Below, one piece after another: positions 25,380 to 36,368 of a DNA stretch of 64,000 bases. The notes below the pieces were generated by a model. It did no database searches, had not been told where the DNA came from, and saw only the letters and a program-made list of their open reading frames with translations. The first letter of the stretch is position 1, and each line of letters begins with the position of its first letter. The stretch is from Parelaphostrongylus tenuis (taxonomy: Eukaryota > Nematoda > Chromadorea > Rhabditida > Metastrongylidae). The stretch covers positions 372,001 through 436,000 of the forward strand of contig JAHQIW010001340.1 of assembly GCA_019055375.1 (NCBI GenBank), written 5' to 3'. A program made the position numbers and the translations under genes.

Positions 25380-26100
25380 AAACAAAAATGCCTTTTTCCT
25401 TTTTTTCTAAAGTTCTGGTAGTGATTGAATAGCCCAAATTTCGAGAATTCCAGCATCGTATTTTATTTCTCAAATGGCTTTTTCAATGCGCTGTAATAGT
25501 AAAAGCAAACTTATGTTTCACACTGAAGCATTTTCTGCTGGATAAGCTTTTTCCCTAGACTTTTAGTAGTGATTCGATAGCTTTTCTCTGAATGATTCCA
25601 ACGGTATAAAAACTTTTTCGAATTTTTTTTCCTTGCGCGGTAACACGAAAACTAAAGCTGTATTTCACAAGAAAGCGCATTCCTTGCTCCGGTATGTGAG
25701 TTGGACTTCGCAACATTGGCATAAAGGCACGGCGTTTTCAGAACATCACACTTATCTTAGGCGACAAAATGTGCGCGTCTAGTGAGAAACCCTATCTCTT
25801 TTTGGTCAACAACGCACTAAGAAGCCCTCCTCGAAAACCAAGCATAACATCGAAATCACTGAGATTTATAGTAGTGAATGGTCATTAATAGTCTAAAAGA
25901 AATGCTTCGTTCTAAGTTAATTTTTTTCACCATTCAGCTTTAAAAAAAAGGTTATTTGAGAAATAGAGTACACCGCCCATATTCTCGAGATTTGAGCTAT
26001 CGAATGACTGCTAAAGCGTGAGAAAAAGGCAAAAAATGCGCTTTTTCAAGTGCTGAAAAAGGGTGTGGAATGGGGGAAACAACCGCATATTTAGGCTGGT
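25380..26100. repeat. R1 repeat cluster
   Basis: Several R1 words in both orientations, for example GATTGAATAGCCCAAATTTC (25433) and GAGCTATCGAATGACTGC (25996), so at least two copies abut. Confidence 0.5.
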
Positions 26101-26414
26101 ATAGATTCTTATGGAATCCGGCTTTTATTATCTTTTCGAGCTTCCTAAATGGAGTAGTCTAGCCCTCACAATTGCTCGCATAAATCTCGTGAGTACAGAG
26201 TTATAACTTCATGGGAGAAATCAAGAATAAAAATATCGATTCGCTGTGTACAGCGATTTACACCGAGTAGCAACCGAGTAACAAATTATTTCCTCAAAAG
26301 TTTGGTTACCACTACTAGCCATAGGTTTTACCTACACTAAAAGATGTAATCCTTAGAATCATTTAGGAATAAAAAAGCCTCAGTGATATGATTGTTTGAT
26401 AAGCGGCTACTAAC

Positions 26415-26978
26415 ATGTATATAACCACCGTATTACTCGCGTTTCAGCTGACTTCGCTCTTATGTTTGTGGTATTATGTGTCTAACCAAATTACTGCTGA
26501 AAAATATGTGAACACCGTCTTAAGTCGTCTATTCCAATTAGACGCTGAGCTTTTCTTGCCATTGAACACCGGCTGTGGTAATTTGATCACTGTTTTACCG
26601 TCAATGGATTTTATCTTCTACTCCTCACCAAATACAAAAAAATTTCTTCATGAGAATAAGAAATTTTCAATATTTGTCTTTCTTATCTTCGCAGTCTCCC
26701 TTCATTCAAGCAAACAGTTAATTAACCTAGTGACCCCACCCCCGCACACTGCTTCGGCAGCACGTCAAACCCTTCAAGCCTTTCATTCGTCTGGAACCGC
26801 GAAAATGGTATCATATTTGCTTGGATTATACCAACTCCTTGTAATCCATAAAACACAACAATACCAAAATTGCACGGGGATAGCCTCGACCAGTATTCAG
26901 CGGCAGTCAAGGCGAAGAGAACAAAAATCCTCGCCAGCCGAAAGTCACGTAAAGAAGTTTAAAGATCTTCGTGGATGA
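26415..26978 (+). other. 187-codon ORF of uncertain meaning; possible '-' transporter exon
   Basis: The plus frame starts MYITTVLLAFQLTSLLCLWYY (hydrophobic) and ends in a basic tail; I do not recognise it. The minus strand over 26722-26940 re-reads as FALTAAEYWSRLSPCNFGIV followed by GLQGVGIIQANMIPF. That resembles the G-G-I-x-A-N-x-x-P-F signature of proton-coupled oligopeptide (POT/SLC15) transporters. Upstream on the same strand (27065-27151) is another hydrophobic segment. No splice model could be completed. Both readings cannot be functional over the same bases, and either may be a relic. Confidence 0.25.
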
Positions 26979-27804
26979 TAGACGGCAAGGCGCATGTAAG
27001 AAGTGTTGGAATGTATACAGCATGATACATGTGATGTCTGATCACGTAATAATAATACAAAAAATGATTTATAGGGGTTCCATTTCAGTAAGATAACCAT
27101 CGCCGTGAGTAGGAATGCTATTCCAAACAACTCTGTCGAAGGCAAGGACATCTCGAAGATAAAGGCACGTTCGAACTAAGTCCCCATTATTTGTGCGTGA
27201 AGATTACTTGCTAATAAATCATCAACTTGAAATGGTCAATGATTCTATCACGTATTAATATGATCCGTAAATAGCATATAATAATAAATAACAGACGATT
27301 TCTATGGAGTTTGACAGGTAACTATATGAGCTTATTGAAAGGCTCACGTACTAAGTACACCAAGTGATCACCCGAATGAGAACGAGTTAAATATCCACTA
27401 TCCATAATACTACTTATAATGAAGATCCGTCAAGGATGAGATCATCCTCGCCTCGAACGTGTTCGTTAAGCAGAAAATTACTCCTGATCATAATTATCGG
27501 CAAATGACACTGATGACGTCGATTCAACGTTTTGACAATCTGCTGCATTACCATCGAAAAAAAACGGACTCGCTCAAGTAGCAGGTTGTCAGCGAAGTGG
27601 ATAACAGCCAAGATCCTACGTAAGTGTCTAGGTGAGTAGACTAAAAAAGGGACTCGCCTCATCTGTCAGATTTCTCAGTTTTTAGAGGTATAGAATAGAC
27701 AGGTGTGATTCAGATGCAATTGCCTACCGCGTAACAGTTATCGGACAATGTATCTTTTTTGAGCCTTTCATGAGGTCTCTCATAGGCACTTATAACACGT
27801 CTAT

Positions 27805-27838
27805 ACAATACACGTGTTTCGGCCTTGCTTTCGCCAGT
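27805..27838 (-). ncRNA. Hammerhead-like motif, tandem unit 1
   Basis: Minus strand: CTGGCGAAAGCAAGGCC then GAAACACGTGTA. One core base differs from CUGANGA (A to G). The palindrome CACGTG could form stem III between two molecules, and GUA would be a permitted cleavage triplet. Confidence 0.35.
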
Positions 27839-28186
27839 TTTACGATGATTTCTTTATATAAAGGGTTTCTCTACCCGAAAAGGGATCGTCTGAGCCAATC
27901 TCTTTTTGTGGGGAGAAACTCTTACATTAAGGGATCATAGACGGACATGTTACACTGTCGCGCGTAAAGTGAAATTCTCTTCACACACGGTAGAGATAAC
28001 ATATCACGGCATGTCCAGTGACAAGATCACCAGGCAGCGCAGTGATTAATAGTCAATTGCGCAAGGCTGGTAAATCTGATAATACCGTCATATTCGACTG
28101 TTTTTTCAGACCTCGCTCGAAACAATGTAATCAGAAAATGATTTTTTTAAGCATTGCATAAAGTCGGTTATAATACTTATAAAGTG

Positions 28187-28224
28187 CTCGACACGTATTT
28201 CGGCCTTTCAGCCTTTCGTCTGAG
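28187..28224 (-). ncRNA. Hammerhead-like motif, tandem unit 2
   Basis: Minus strand: CTCAGACGAAAGGCTGAAAG then GCCGAAATACGTGTCGAG. Stem I (CTC with GAG), stem II (GGC with GCC), GAAA and a GUC triplet are present. The core reads CAGACGA instead of CUGANGA. Confidence 0.4.
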
Positions 28225-28399
28225 CAAATCCCTTTCGGAGGAGAACTCCTTGACATAAAGGAAAAAAAAAACACATTGTCAGATCATATTTTTAAGCGAG
28301 GTCTTAAAAAAAAGATCGAATATCAAGTTATCGGACATTTTAATCAGGACTGTACACTTCCAAAATGTGAATGAAGAAGTAATCTTGAGTCGATCTTTA

Positions 28400-28870
28400 C
28401 ACAGCCCTCGATCGAATCATTTCTAACGTGAAAAAATAGATGTGACATCTCTTGACAGCATATCTTGCTCTGTATGGAATACATGCTGTTAGGATGTATT
28501 AAATTCATGCGAGGTATCAAAATGGTCAGTTGAAAGTGTTGAGACAGTTGTAAGCTTATTATGCTTACAAATATCAACGAGTTCGGGAAAAATTTCTCTC
28601 TCAGCGAAAGCAAAACAGCGCTGGACCATTGAAATCTGCCTAGATTTTGATGGAAAACTCTTTTCAAAGTGTAAATTTACATACGAAGAGATCAATCCTA
28701 GTTCCAATTTGAAGATTACTACCCATTACCTGGTCGAATTTTCGTGGTTTTAAGGAAGTAACCCCTGAACGTCGATGACATATTGATCGGGCTTATCAAT
28801 AAAGAACGACATAAAGAATTATGGAGTCCTCCACATATGATAAAAATAGCTTTCGCTCTAGATTCTTGGC
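28400..28870 (-). pseudogene. Degenerate coding sequence, unrecognised
   Basis: Minus-strand frames read DKPDQYVIDVQGLLP, then after a frame change ISSYVNLHFEKSFPSKSRQ and VQRCFAFAEREIFPELVDIC, with a stop and a further shift afterwards. The composition is protein-like but broken. I cannot name the family; it may be a transposon-encoded or multigene-family relic. Confidence 0.35.
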
Positions 28871-29109
28871 CCGTCAAGAATGCAGATAGCAATAGCAAAT
28901 GCCAAGTGCAATGTGGGAGCAAGTAACCCTAGCTGAAGATTTCGAGCTGCTTTGAATGTTCGAATTTCCGAACGAGACCGCATTTCATTCCCTATTCGTC
29001 CCATTTTTTCCATTGTCCATCAACATGTAACCGATCCGGGACACATATAGAACTCGAACGTCGCCTGCTGCTTCAAATCGATCTGCTCAGACCTAAGGGT
29101 CCGACGTGA

Positions 29110-29404
29110 AAATGACGTCATCTCCAATCAAGGCCTCTAATCGGACAAAGCAAGTCGATGATTCGAAATGGGGCCTTAGTGGAGACAGGCCCCCTCCAAG
29201 CGCTGGCAAACCTCCTCCTCTTCCCCTTCCCGGAACTCGAAACCCGGAAGCTGCTGCCACCGTCTCACATGCTCCCAAGTGGGCGGGCGCTTGGCACGGG
29301 ATGCTCTGCGTCTCTGCCGATGGGCGCGCGCTCGTGATGTGCCTGGCTTGCGACCCGAGCGTCGTCGTGGGCCCCGTCCGCCGCTCTGTGCCTCGTAACC
29401 CCGC
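29110..29404 (+). promoter_or_regulatory. GC-rich upstream region of atg101
   Basis: A perfect CRE/ATF palindrome TGACGTCA (29113-29120) and a CCAAT word (29125) are followed by about 230 bp of clearly GC-rich sequence running to the ATG at 29405. Long frames on both strands here are a consequence of low stop density. Inferred: promoter or 5' UTR; no transcription start is demonstrable. Confidence 0.4.
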
Positions 29405-32400
29405 ATGAATGCCCGCCACCAGGAATATCGTCTGGTTCGTTTCTTCGGGGCGATTTCTGGATGTTCCCGGGAGAATTCTCGGGAACGACTCTTGTCTTCC
29501 CACTCGGAGATTCTCCCTTTTTCAGAGTCTTGAGATCCGCCAAGTCAACGATGCTGTTTCCTGCATTTTTCACTCGCTTTTGGCGCATCGAAGTGTCGCA
29601 AAGGTATGGGGAGATTTCTTAGTTTTTCTTCTGACTTTGGCTCGATCTCAGGTCAAGCCGACCAGGAAAATCTCTGCAGCAGCCCATCACTGTTATCGAT
29701 TTATTGATTCTTTTCTGAGTGTAGACCACATAATGTATATTTCCACCTTTTGATCGATAAATAACCTAGCCTAATCGAATTTGAAGAACACCCAGTTCTC
29801 AGGGGAAGTCTCTTTTGTCTTTAAAATTCTGTTTTTCGAATGAAATCGGAGGTCTTGGCCCGAGAGAGGCAGACAATGTCAATAATGTCGCGAACGAAAA
29901 AACAAACAAACTCGTCAAAATAAATCTACGGGGATTGTCCCCACTCGCGCACTTTTATAGCTCTGTTATGATGTTATAATTACATATCCAAAGATGATGC
30001 TGAGAGATCGATAAAACCTCTGCTTTGGTGTAATGATAGCTCGCGGCCTTCGATATGGGTGGGTCCCGGGTTCGATCTTTCTTGAGTCGAGATTTTTGCA
30101 TGTCATCCAGCACCTTTAGGCAGCTTCAGATTGATTGTGGTGGCTTTTTGAGTCGGATTTTAGCATAATAATATGTTTATTTTCAGTTCCAATATAAGGA
30201 CGACTCGAACTATTCGCTAGGCTCGTTAGGAACGAAGGAAGTCGAATGCGAGAACATCGATTTGTCCTACGTGAGTTGTTCTTTCCTAGGTGCTATCACC
30301 TTTGAGTACGTGTGTCCTTTACCTGTTAGTATATCACCTCCCCTACTTCCCGGTTCGTCCCGGTCCTGGGTAGGGCCGCGATCGCGCCCAGGCAGGCATC
30401 GCCCGCTCGTCAGCTGATCGCCGTAGACGAGCCGCCGCCGCCTCTAATGGTCGTCCTCGTCGTCGACTCGTGATCGGCACGTGTACGCCCAAGTGCTCGT
30501 GCACTTGTGAATAGTCGTTCCCGAGGAGGAGCAGGAGTGTAGAGAAAATGAATAGTTCCCAAGAGACCGACTGATTGGCCAACCGATAACCCTGTGATGA
30601 CCTTGAAATCAACGGGCCTCGCCCAGCAAACCGGCTGTTGCTACCCCCCACTCCCTGCAGAGTTCGATGTTGACGTTGATTTCTGCACATGATGGATGAG
30701 GACGAGTCCACGATGTACGTGGACCTACTTTATTGTTTCACTCTTAGTTTGCTTTATTTGCTCAGCTAGGACTTCTATATGACTCTTCGCCAGAACTCTT
30801 ACTAGTCATTCGATAGCTCAAATCTCGAGGATTTCGAAGCTGTAGTTGGTTTTTTGAAAGGTTATCATAGAACGCTGTAAGAGCGAAAAGAAGGTTACGT
30901 TTCGCACTCAGTCTTCATCGTACAGAAAAGTTATATGCACTGAATCATATGGCCATGTGGAAGAAATCATGGAGTATCAGAGCAATGCAAAAGCCTAAGG
31001 TTTTACTTCCCGAATGGAGGAAAACCCTAATTGGTTAAGGGAAATTGCATGTCTTTTGCGAGTTGCGATGTGCGATCGATCAACTGCCGTCCCTAAAGAG
31101 TTAAGCTTTTCAAGAGGTCTAGTATGGCATCTCGAGTGCTACGTTTCGGCTTTCTCGCAAGTCCCATCAGAACCACTTGCCTTTCGGTTCACCGCTACAA
31201 CTAATGGTAGCGACGCTGAACATGTATCACTCCACGTCAAGTTTAAAAAATCGCTTAATGTTGCGGTCCAGAGTGAAATTCAGCCAATGGCACTCGGTCG
31301 ACTGATAAAGACGGGGAGCTTGAAAAGCTTCAAACATTTTGTCCGACTGTGGTGGAGTAGTTAATCAGGGAGTCTTTAGAAAACAGGGTATCAGTTCTAA
31401 TCCTCTCCAACAATCTTCTGCAATCTTCATGGGAACAGCAGTTGTTAGTGTCGCAGTCCGTAGGAAACATGACATTGATTCGTGCCCGTTCCCTAACGTT
31501 TTTATGAAATCCACATGGTAACGCCACAGCTTGAGTTTCTCCGAGATGGCAAGAAAATTCGTCTCTACCAGCATCATACGAAATCCACGAAGAAGGTAAA
31601 ATTCTCAAGCAACAGCCGAAGAGATGGGGTACTTTTCCTTCATCCGCGCCAATTTTAGCCTCTTAGACAAGACGTTTTCAGAGTTTCAGTAGCTAGCTGA
31701 TAACTCAATTTTCAAGAATTCCAACGGCGTATTTTATTTTCAAAATGGTCTGCTCACTAGGCTGTTGCAAAAGAAGTAAAGTTTGTTTCACACTCAAGCA
31801 TTTTCTGCTGGGCAAAGCTTTTCCCTTAGACTTTCAGTATTCATTGCATAGCTCAAATCTCGAAGATTTTGATAGTATACTTGGTCTTTTAAAAACCTTT
31901 TTTGTTGCGCTGTTTCAGTGAGAATAAAACCTCATTTTACACTCAGCGCGCATTCATTGCTCCGGTGTGGGGACGGGATTTCGTAACACAGACATCAGGC
32001 TAGCGCACTCTCGGAACATCACACACTGCAAATATGCGTTTTTCCAAGGGACTGAAGATGGGTACGGAGAGGGAAAGTGGTCTTTTACTTATGCGTACAT
32101 TATCACTTCGTCACTATGTGAAAGTGCTAAAATAATTAGCTGATACCAGAGGAAGGATATTGTAGTGGCTAGTGATTCCGCGTATCAAGAAGCAAAAGTG
32201 ATTAGCAAGGAGCTAGTTCGATCCCGTCCCCCCGAAACGCTTTCTTGCAATCAATCAGTGATTTCTTTAGCTCGAGTTCCTCTGAGTTTCAAAGGGAAAT
32301 CGGCTTAACTAGCATTCTGCGGCATTGACGAAGAATACAGGCGAGATACTCATGAAGCAGCTGTGGGAACAGGTCAAACATTCCGAGATCTTCATGGAGG

Positions 32401-33615
32401 CTTATGGCGGTCGAATAAGAGATCATGGATCGAATTCAGAACTTCCAGGATTCACTCAAAAGCGTGACAACGGGTCATTTGGATATAACAGTAAAATATT
32501 AATTCTGTCAAGACTGAAAGCTCCTTTTAATCTTATCGAGCATTTACAAAGGCTTCTATAAGTATTCGATGCATCTCGTACTTTATTCCATAACGGAGAG
32601 ATTACGGGTGCTACAATTTCTTGTCATTGCAATAAGAGTAGCGATCAGTGGTTACGTGCATTTTGTACCAGGATTGATTCAAGACGCTTTGATATGGAGA
32701 AAAGTTGGCCGTAATCGACTTTTCACAAAAAGAGCAGCGAAGTGCGAGACATGTTATAATTTATACGACCCGTCCTCACTTTTCATTGGACGGATCCCAG
32801 CACTTCTAGCATCTTGTTTTCTCGTATTTATCGCTTGTTTGAAGGTTTCGTCTACCTTCATGAAACTCGAGTATTACTGATTGCGCAGATCTCGCAACCT
32901 CGAGTATGAACCAGGCTGGGATGTTCCTAGGTTGATTGCCGAAGAATGTTGGAAGCGGGGATCAACCCTATCACTAACCACTCGGCCACGACCTTCCAAT
33001 TCTTTGAAGTCAGGCAGATATTTGAAAGTACCACTTCCGTTATATGCTTCACACATCTCTAGAGACGAATTCTCAAATTACGCATGTATCGTTACTATAC
33101 TATACTGAAATCATCAAGTATAAAAACCACCGGCACGAAAACTAGGCGTGCTATTTGTCGTTCTATGCCTATGATTTCCTTTATATGTGGTGGTACGGGT
33201 GAGAAAGCTTCCAGAATTCTGGATGAATCGGATTTATGATGGGTTCCTCAAAGTAAATCGTTGAAGAGTGGCGCGTGGTTAGCGCGATTCGCCTTTTTTT
33301 CATTAACTTAGTCGCTGATTCTATACAATTCTCAATGAATTTTCAGGTGAAAATCAATAGTGATGAGTTGTCGTATCAGCTGGAGAAAGAAATTAGGCCA
33401 TTCCTTGTTGAACTGGATAACACTGTGAAAGCAGCTCCTCCACGTAAAATCACACCTCACAACAGTCCCACACCATTGGAGTCGGCAAGTACGTTTCTCT
33501 TTGTTGCAGTAGGGAATCCGTCATCAGTGCCAACAATCGATCAGTCAGACATACAAAATCCAAATTTTTTTCCATTCCCGCTGTTACAGCAGTGCTATGT
33601 TACGTAAACATGTAC

Positions 33616-33661
<46 letters not shown>

Positions 33662-36368
33662 GTATACGTATATACATATATATATATGTGTGTACATATA
33701 TGTGTATCTATATGCACATGTATATATGTATATTCTTTTGGGGACGGCAGCATAATCAGTATCGGCAGTAGCGCGCGATTTGCGATCTTCAACAAGGATT
33801 TTTTTTTCTGTTTCAGGAATTACTTTATGTACCTCGTATCACTCTGATAGAACATGATTTATCCTACAAGTTTGTATACTTTTTGTGTATATATAATTTC
33901 TGTGTACAGCGGGAACTACGAATATGAAACGTATTTTTACTTTTGCTCACAAACTGCGCTGTGAAAGCCTTCGTGGAAACCAGTATATGCTCCAAATTCG
34001 CCGAGATTTGGGGTATCGAATAAGATTAGTATAGTCCAATGAAAAGCGACCCGCAGAGTTTAGTTGAGCAAATAAGGTGAATCGAGTGTGAAACATACGT
34101 TATTCTTGTTGCTACAGCGTACCACAAAGGCCTTTTTCAAAACCAAGCAATGTTTCGATGTCGCTGAGATTTAAGCTTTCGAATAATTGCTGGCATTCTA
34201 AATAAAAAGCCTTGTTCAGCAAAAAAAAAGACAATTCGAGGAATACTTTGAAAAGGCGTTCTCAGTGCGCTCTAATAAGCAGGAGAAGACTATGCTTTGC
34301 ACTCGAAGATAATAAATCGTTGTTCTCATCTTAAAGCGGGTTTATTTAGCAGCACAAAAGGAAAATAAAAAATCTGTATTCATAGAGCGATAGAGCAAAG
34401 TCTTTTCTGCGAGTCTCTGGTGATCCCAACTCCTGAAATACACAAATAATTGTGATTGTGGAGAGTTATTCTTGATGTGACATCTCAGGGGACGGTAGTT
34501 GATCGTTGCGCACACCGCCTATGGAAGCATCGCGCGATCTTCTAGCAGCTTTATGACATGTCGAAGAGCAAATTACGAAATACGATTGCTTGTTTAATCC
34601 CAATTATGATCTGGGTAATCCTTCTCCATTCCCAATCATTGATTATCTCGTTTCAGTTCCCCTTCTTGGAACGCAGATCAGCTTAGAATTTTTCCAACGT
34701 CGTCCTCGCCCTTGGCCATTGCCAGTCGAATCAGTGGCATGGGAGCGATGGATCCTTTTCCTAGACATTTTCAAAGCCAGTTCATACGGTATGCTTTGCT
34801 TTCCTCTCTTTCTCTTTTTTAAGGAATCTTCTTAGAAGCACGATCAAAACGTGTCACTTCAGAATATTTTTAAAGCACTCGTTCATAACAAATATGAGAA
34901 ATAACTGCTAATGATAAGTTATTATATCTTGAGAAGATTTTCCAGTAGCTCTCAAATGTACGCATTTCTTGGCATTGTATACTGTGTAGTGTTTAGAAAA
35001 ATTGAACTTGCTATTCATTTTCGCCTATTCCCTCCAAAGGTTTTCGAATATACACATGTCGCTTAAACTACTACTCGAGAATTTCGTTTCATTCCATAAA
35101 TGCAGAATGCAAGCTAAGGCGATTTTCTCTGTGGTCCCGAAGGTAGCCAAGTTGAAGCGTTCGTTGACTGAATGCAAAATAGTGTTGGGGAGGGTGTCGA
35201 ATTGGCGTCTTGCTTATCATTTTGCTTCCTGATACATCGCATCGCTAACCAATGCGCTACGCCTTCCCACTCCGCAGTCATAATCATCAAAAAAGAGGCT
35301 GTTCTATCTAACATATCGCTTTTGTTATTGCAGACGATCTTGCTCGTATGCGTGTATCCGTTGCGGAAAGTGTTGGTGAGATCGTTCTTCAGCTGTGCAG
35401 TTCGATCAACAGGCAACAGTATTTGCCGAAGATGCCTACACGAACTGAACTCTCAAATGTTTTCGACTCCAATCTTCCCGATTGTCAGCCATACTTATTC
35501 AAAGTGTGCCGTGTTCCTATTCGACCAGGCAAGTCAATTCATTCAACTTTTTCAGTGGATTGAGATGCTCAGTGTAATACATCTACTACCTCATAAGTAG
35601 TACTTTCCTTTCCTTAACAACATGGGGCTCATATTCTGTACATAGGCAAACAGTCAACTCGTTCGGCACGACAGGAGATTGATGGCGCCGCGCGACTTGC
35701 GTTGTTGAATTAGAATTTATTTTCAATCTTGAAGTTATACTCTAGGTTTTCTATATCATTCTGGTACTTCATGTCCTTCTTTATACGGCTGTATGCTTTT
35801 TACGCATTCATAACTCTTTTGTGCGAAGAAAACTCCACTTGCGATGCGTAATCTTCTTTTCGCTGCTACACGCTCTAACAAGGCCTTATAAAAATCAAAC
35901 TCAAATGCAGAGATATCAAGATTTGTGCTTTTGAATGACCTCCCTAATCTAGCGAGAAACCATCTACGGACCTCCGCCGTGCAAGAAAAACACTTTGATT
36001 GTGGAGTGTCGTTTTATCTTCGCTGTCACAGCTCTTCAAGAACTCCTTTTTAGAAACTGAGCGTATCATAGAAATCGCCGCGATCCAAGCTTTCGAATGA
36101 TTACTGAAAGTCTAAAGAAAATTCTTTGTCCTGCAAAAAAAGGGTATCTAATTAATCGTATACCAGAATAGGTACACCTCGTTCCGAACGGATTGAGTAT
36201 GTATTTGACTTGGAGTTTTTTTTTTTCGAATCTCATGCACTTTTGATGTGATTTATTGGCAGATTTCTACTCGACTTTTAGACTCTCAATATTGCGTTTT
36301 CAGAAACCGTGCCTCAGACAGGTTTCACTGGTATGAAACGGTATCTCCGAGACCTTGTGATCACCTAA
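29405..36368 (+). CDS. atg101: ATG101, autophagy-initiation complex subunit (EPG-9 ortholog), seven exons
   Basis: Exons: 29405-29434, 29526-29603, 30187-30270, 33347-33488, 34657-34788, 35334-35528, 36304-36368. Phases agree throughout, giving 241 residues (human ATG101 has 218). ATG101 is a HORMA-domain protein that pairs with ATG13 in the ATG1/ULK1 complex. The N-terminus [17 protein letters not shown] matches human ATG101 in length and spacing. Further matches are [33 protein letters not shown] (WF-finger region, W-P-L here against W-P-F in human), [23 protein letters not shown] and the tail [11 protein letters not shown] before TAA. The extra length is a proline-rich loop encoded by exon 4. 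The sixth intron uses a GC donor, CCAG|GCAAGT. The 3.1 kb third intron holds repeats. Confidence 0.93.
30010..30085 (+). other. tRNA-like relic in atg101 intron 2
   Basis: TGGTGTAATGATAGCTCGCG resembles an A-box arm and GGGTCCCGGGTTCGATC a T arm. The 3' half does not pair with the 5' end. Probably tRNA-pseudogene or SINE debris. Confidence 0.35.
30340..30690. other. GC-rich island inside atg101 intron 3
   Basis: Rich in CpG words (GCCGCGATCGCGCC, GAGCCGCCGCCGCC), unlike the flanking AT-rich intron. It gives a 122-codon minus frame that looks low-complexity and matches nothing I know. It could be an enhancer, an alternative promoter or an unrecognised insertion. Confidence 0.35.
30770..30910. 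repeat. R1 repeat copy
   Basis: CATTCGATAGCTCAAATCTC at 30807 and GCTGTAAGAGCGAAAAGAAG shortly after. Confidence 0.5.
31131..31174 (-). ncRNA. Hammerhead-like motif (Penelope 3' type)
   Basis: Minus strand: TTCTGATGGGACTTGCGAG then AAAGCCGAAACGTAG. CUGAUG and GAAACGU are kept; stem II is irregular and the cleavage triplet is altered. Confidence 0.35.
31640..32060. repeat. R1 repeat copies in atg101 intron 3
   Basis: TTCATTGCATAGCTCAAATC (31838) and paired TTTTCTGCTGGGCAAAGC and GCTCCGGTGTGGGGACGG words also seen near 25690. Confidence 0.5.
32789..33012 (-). repeat. SINE-B copy in atg101 intron 3
   Basis: Minus-strand head GGTCGTGGCCGAGTGGTTAG with B box GGGTTGATCCCC; the tail GGATCCCAGCACTTCTAGC lies at the left end. 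Confidence 0.65.
33615..33735. repeat. (TA)n microsatellite in atg101 intron 4
   Basis: About 46 bp of pure TA followed by a mixed (TA)(CG)/(TG) tract. Confidence 0.9.
33900..34370. repeat. R1 repeat copies in atg101 intron 4
   Basis: GGGGTATCGAATAAGATTAG (34010) and AAGCTTTCGAATAATTGC (34179). Confidence 0.5.
35790..36180. repeat. R1 repeat copy in the GC-AG intron of atg101
   Basis: AAGCTTTCGAATGATTACTG with AAAGTCTAAAG at 36089-36118 is one of the best-preserved R1 cores. Confidence 0.5.

Larger units (their letters stand above)
27752..28330 (+). repeat. Two homologous tandem units with hammerhead-like motifs (retrozyme-like)
   Basis: Unit 1 starts near 27752 (TTTTTTGAGCC), unit 2 near 28130. 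Both contain a CTTATAA word, a CACGT(G/A)TTTCGGCCTT block about 382 bp apart, and then CGTCTGAGC(C/A)AATC leading to GGAGAA and ACATTAAGG/ACATAAAGG. Unit 2 is internally shorter. Unit 1 shares its opening with family M. Confidence 0.5.

Noticed and set aside
29093..29503. 136-codon minus-strand ORF opposite the atg101 promoter and first exon
   Set aside because: It is Arg/Pro/Gly-rich, overlaps a GC-rich block where stops are rare, and has no recognisable domain or splice context.
30343..30711. 122-codon minus-strand ORF inside atg101 intron 3
   Set aside because: Length is explained by GC richness; low-complexity composition and no homology recognised.
33595..33795. ORF of alternating Tyr-Ile
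   Set aside because: Microsatellite translation in an atg101 intron.
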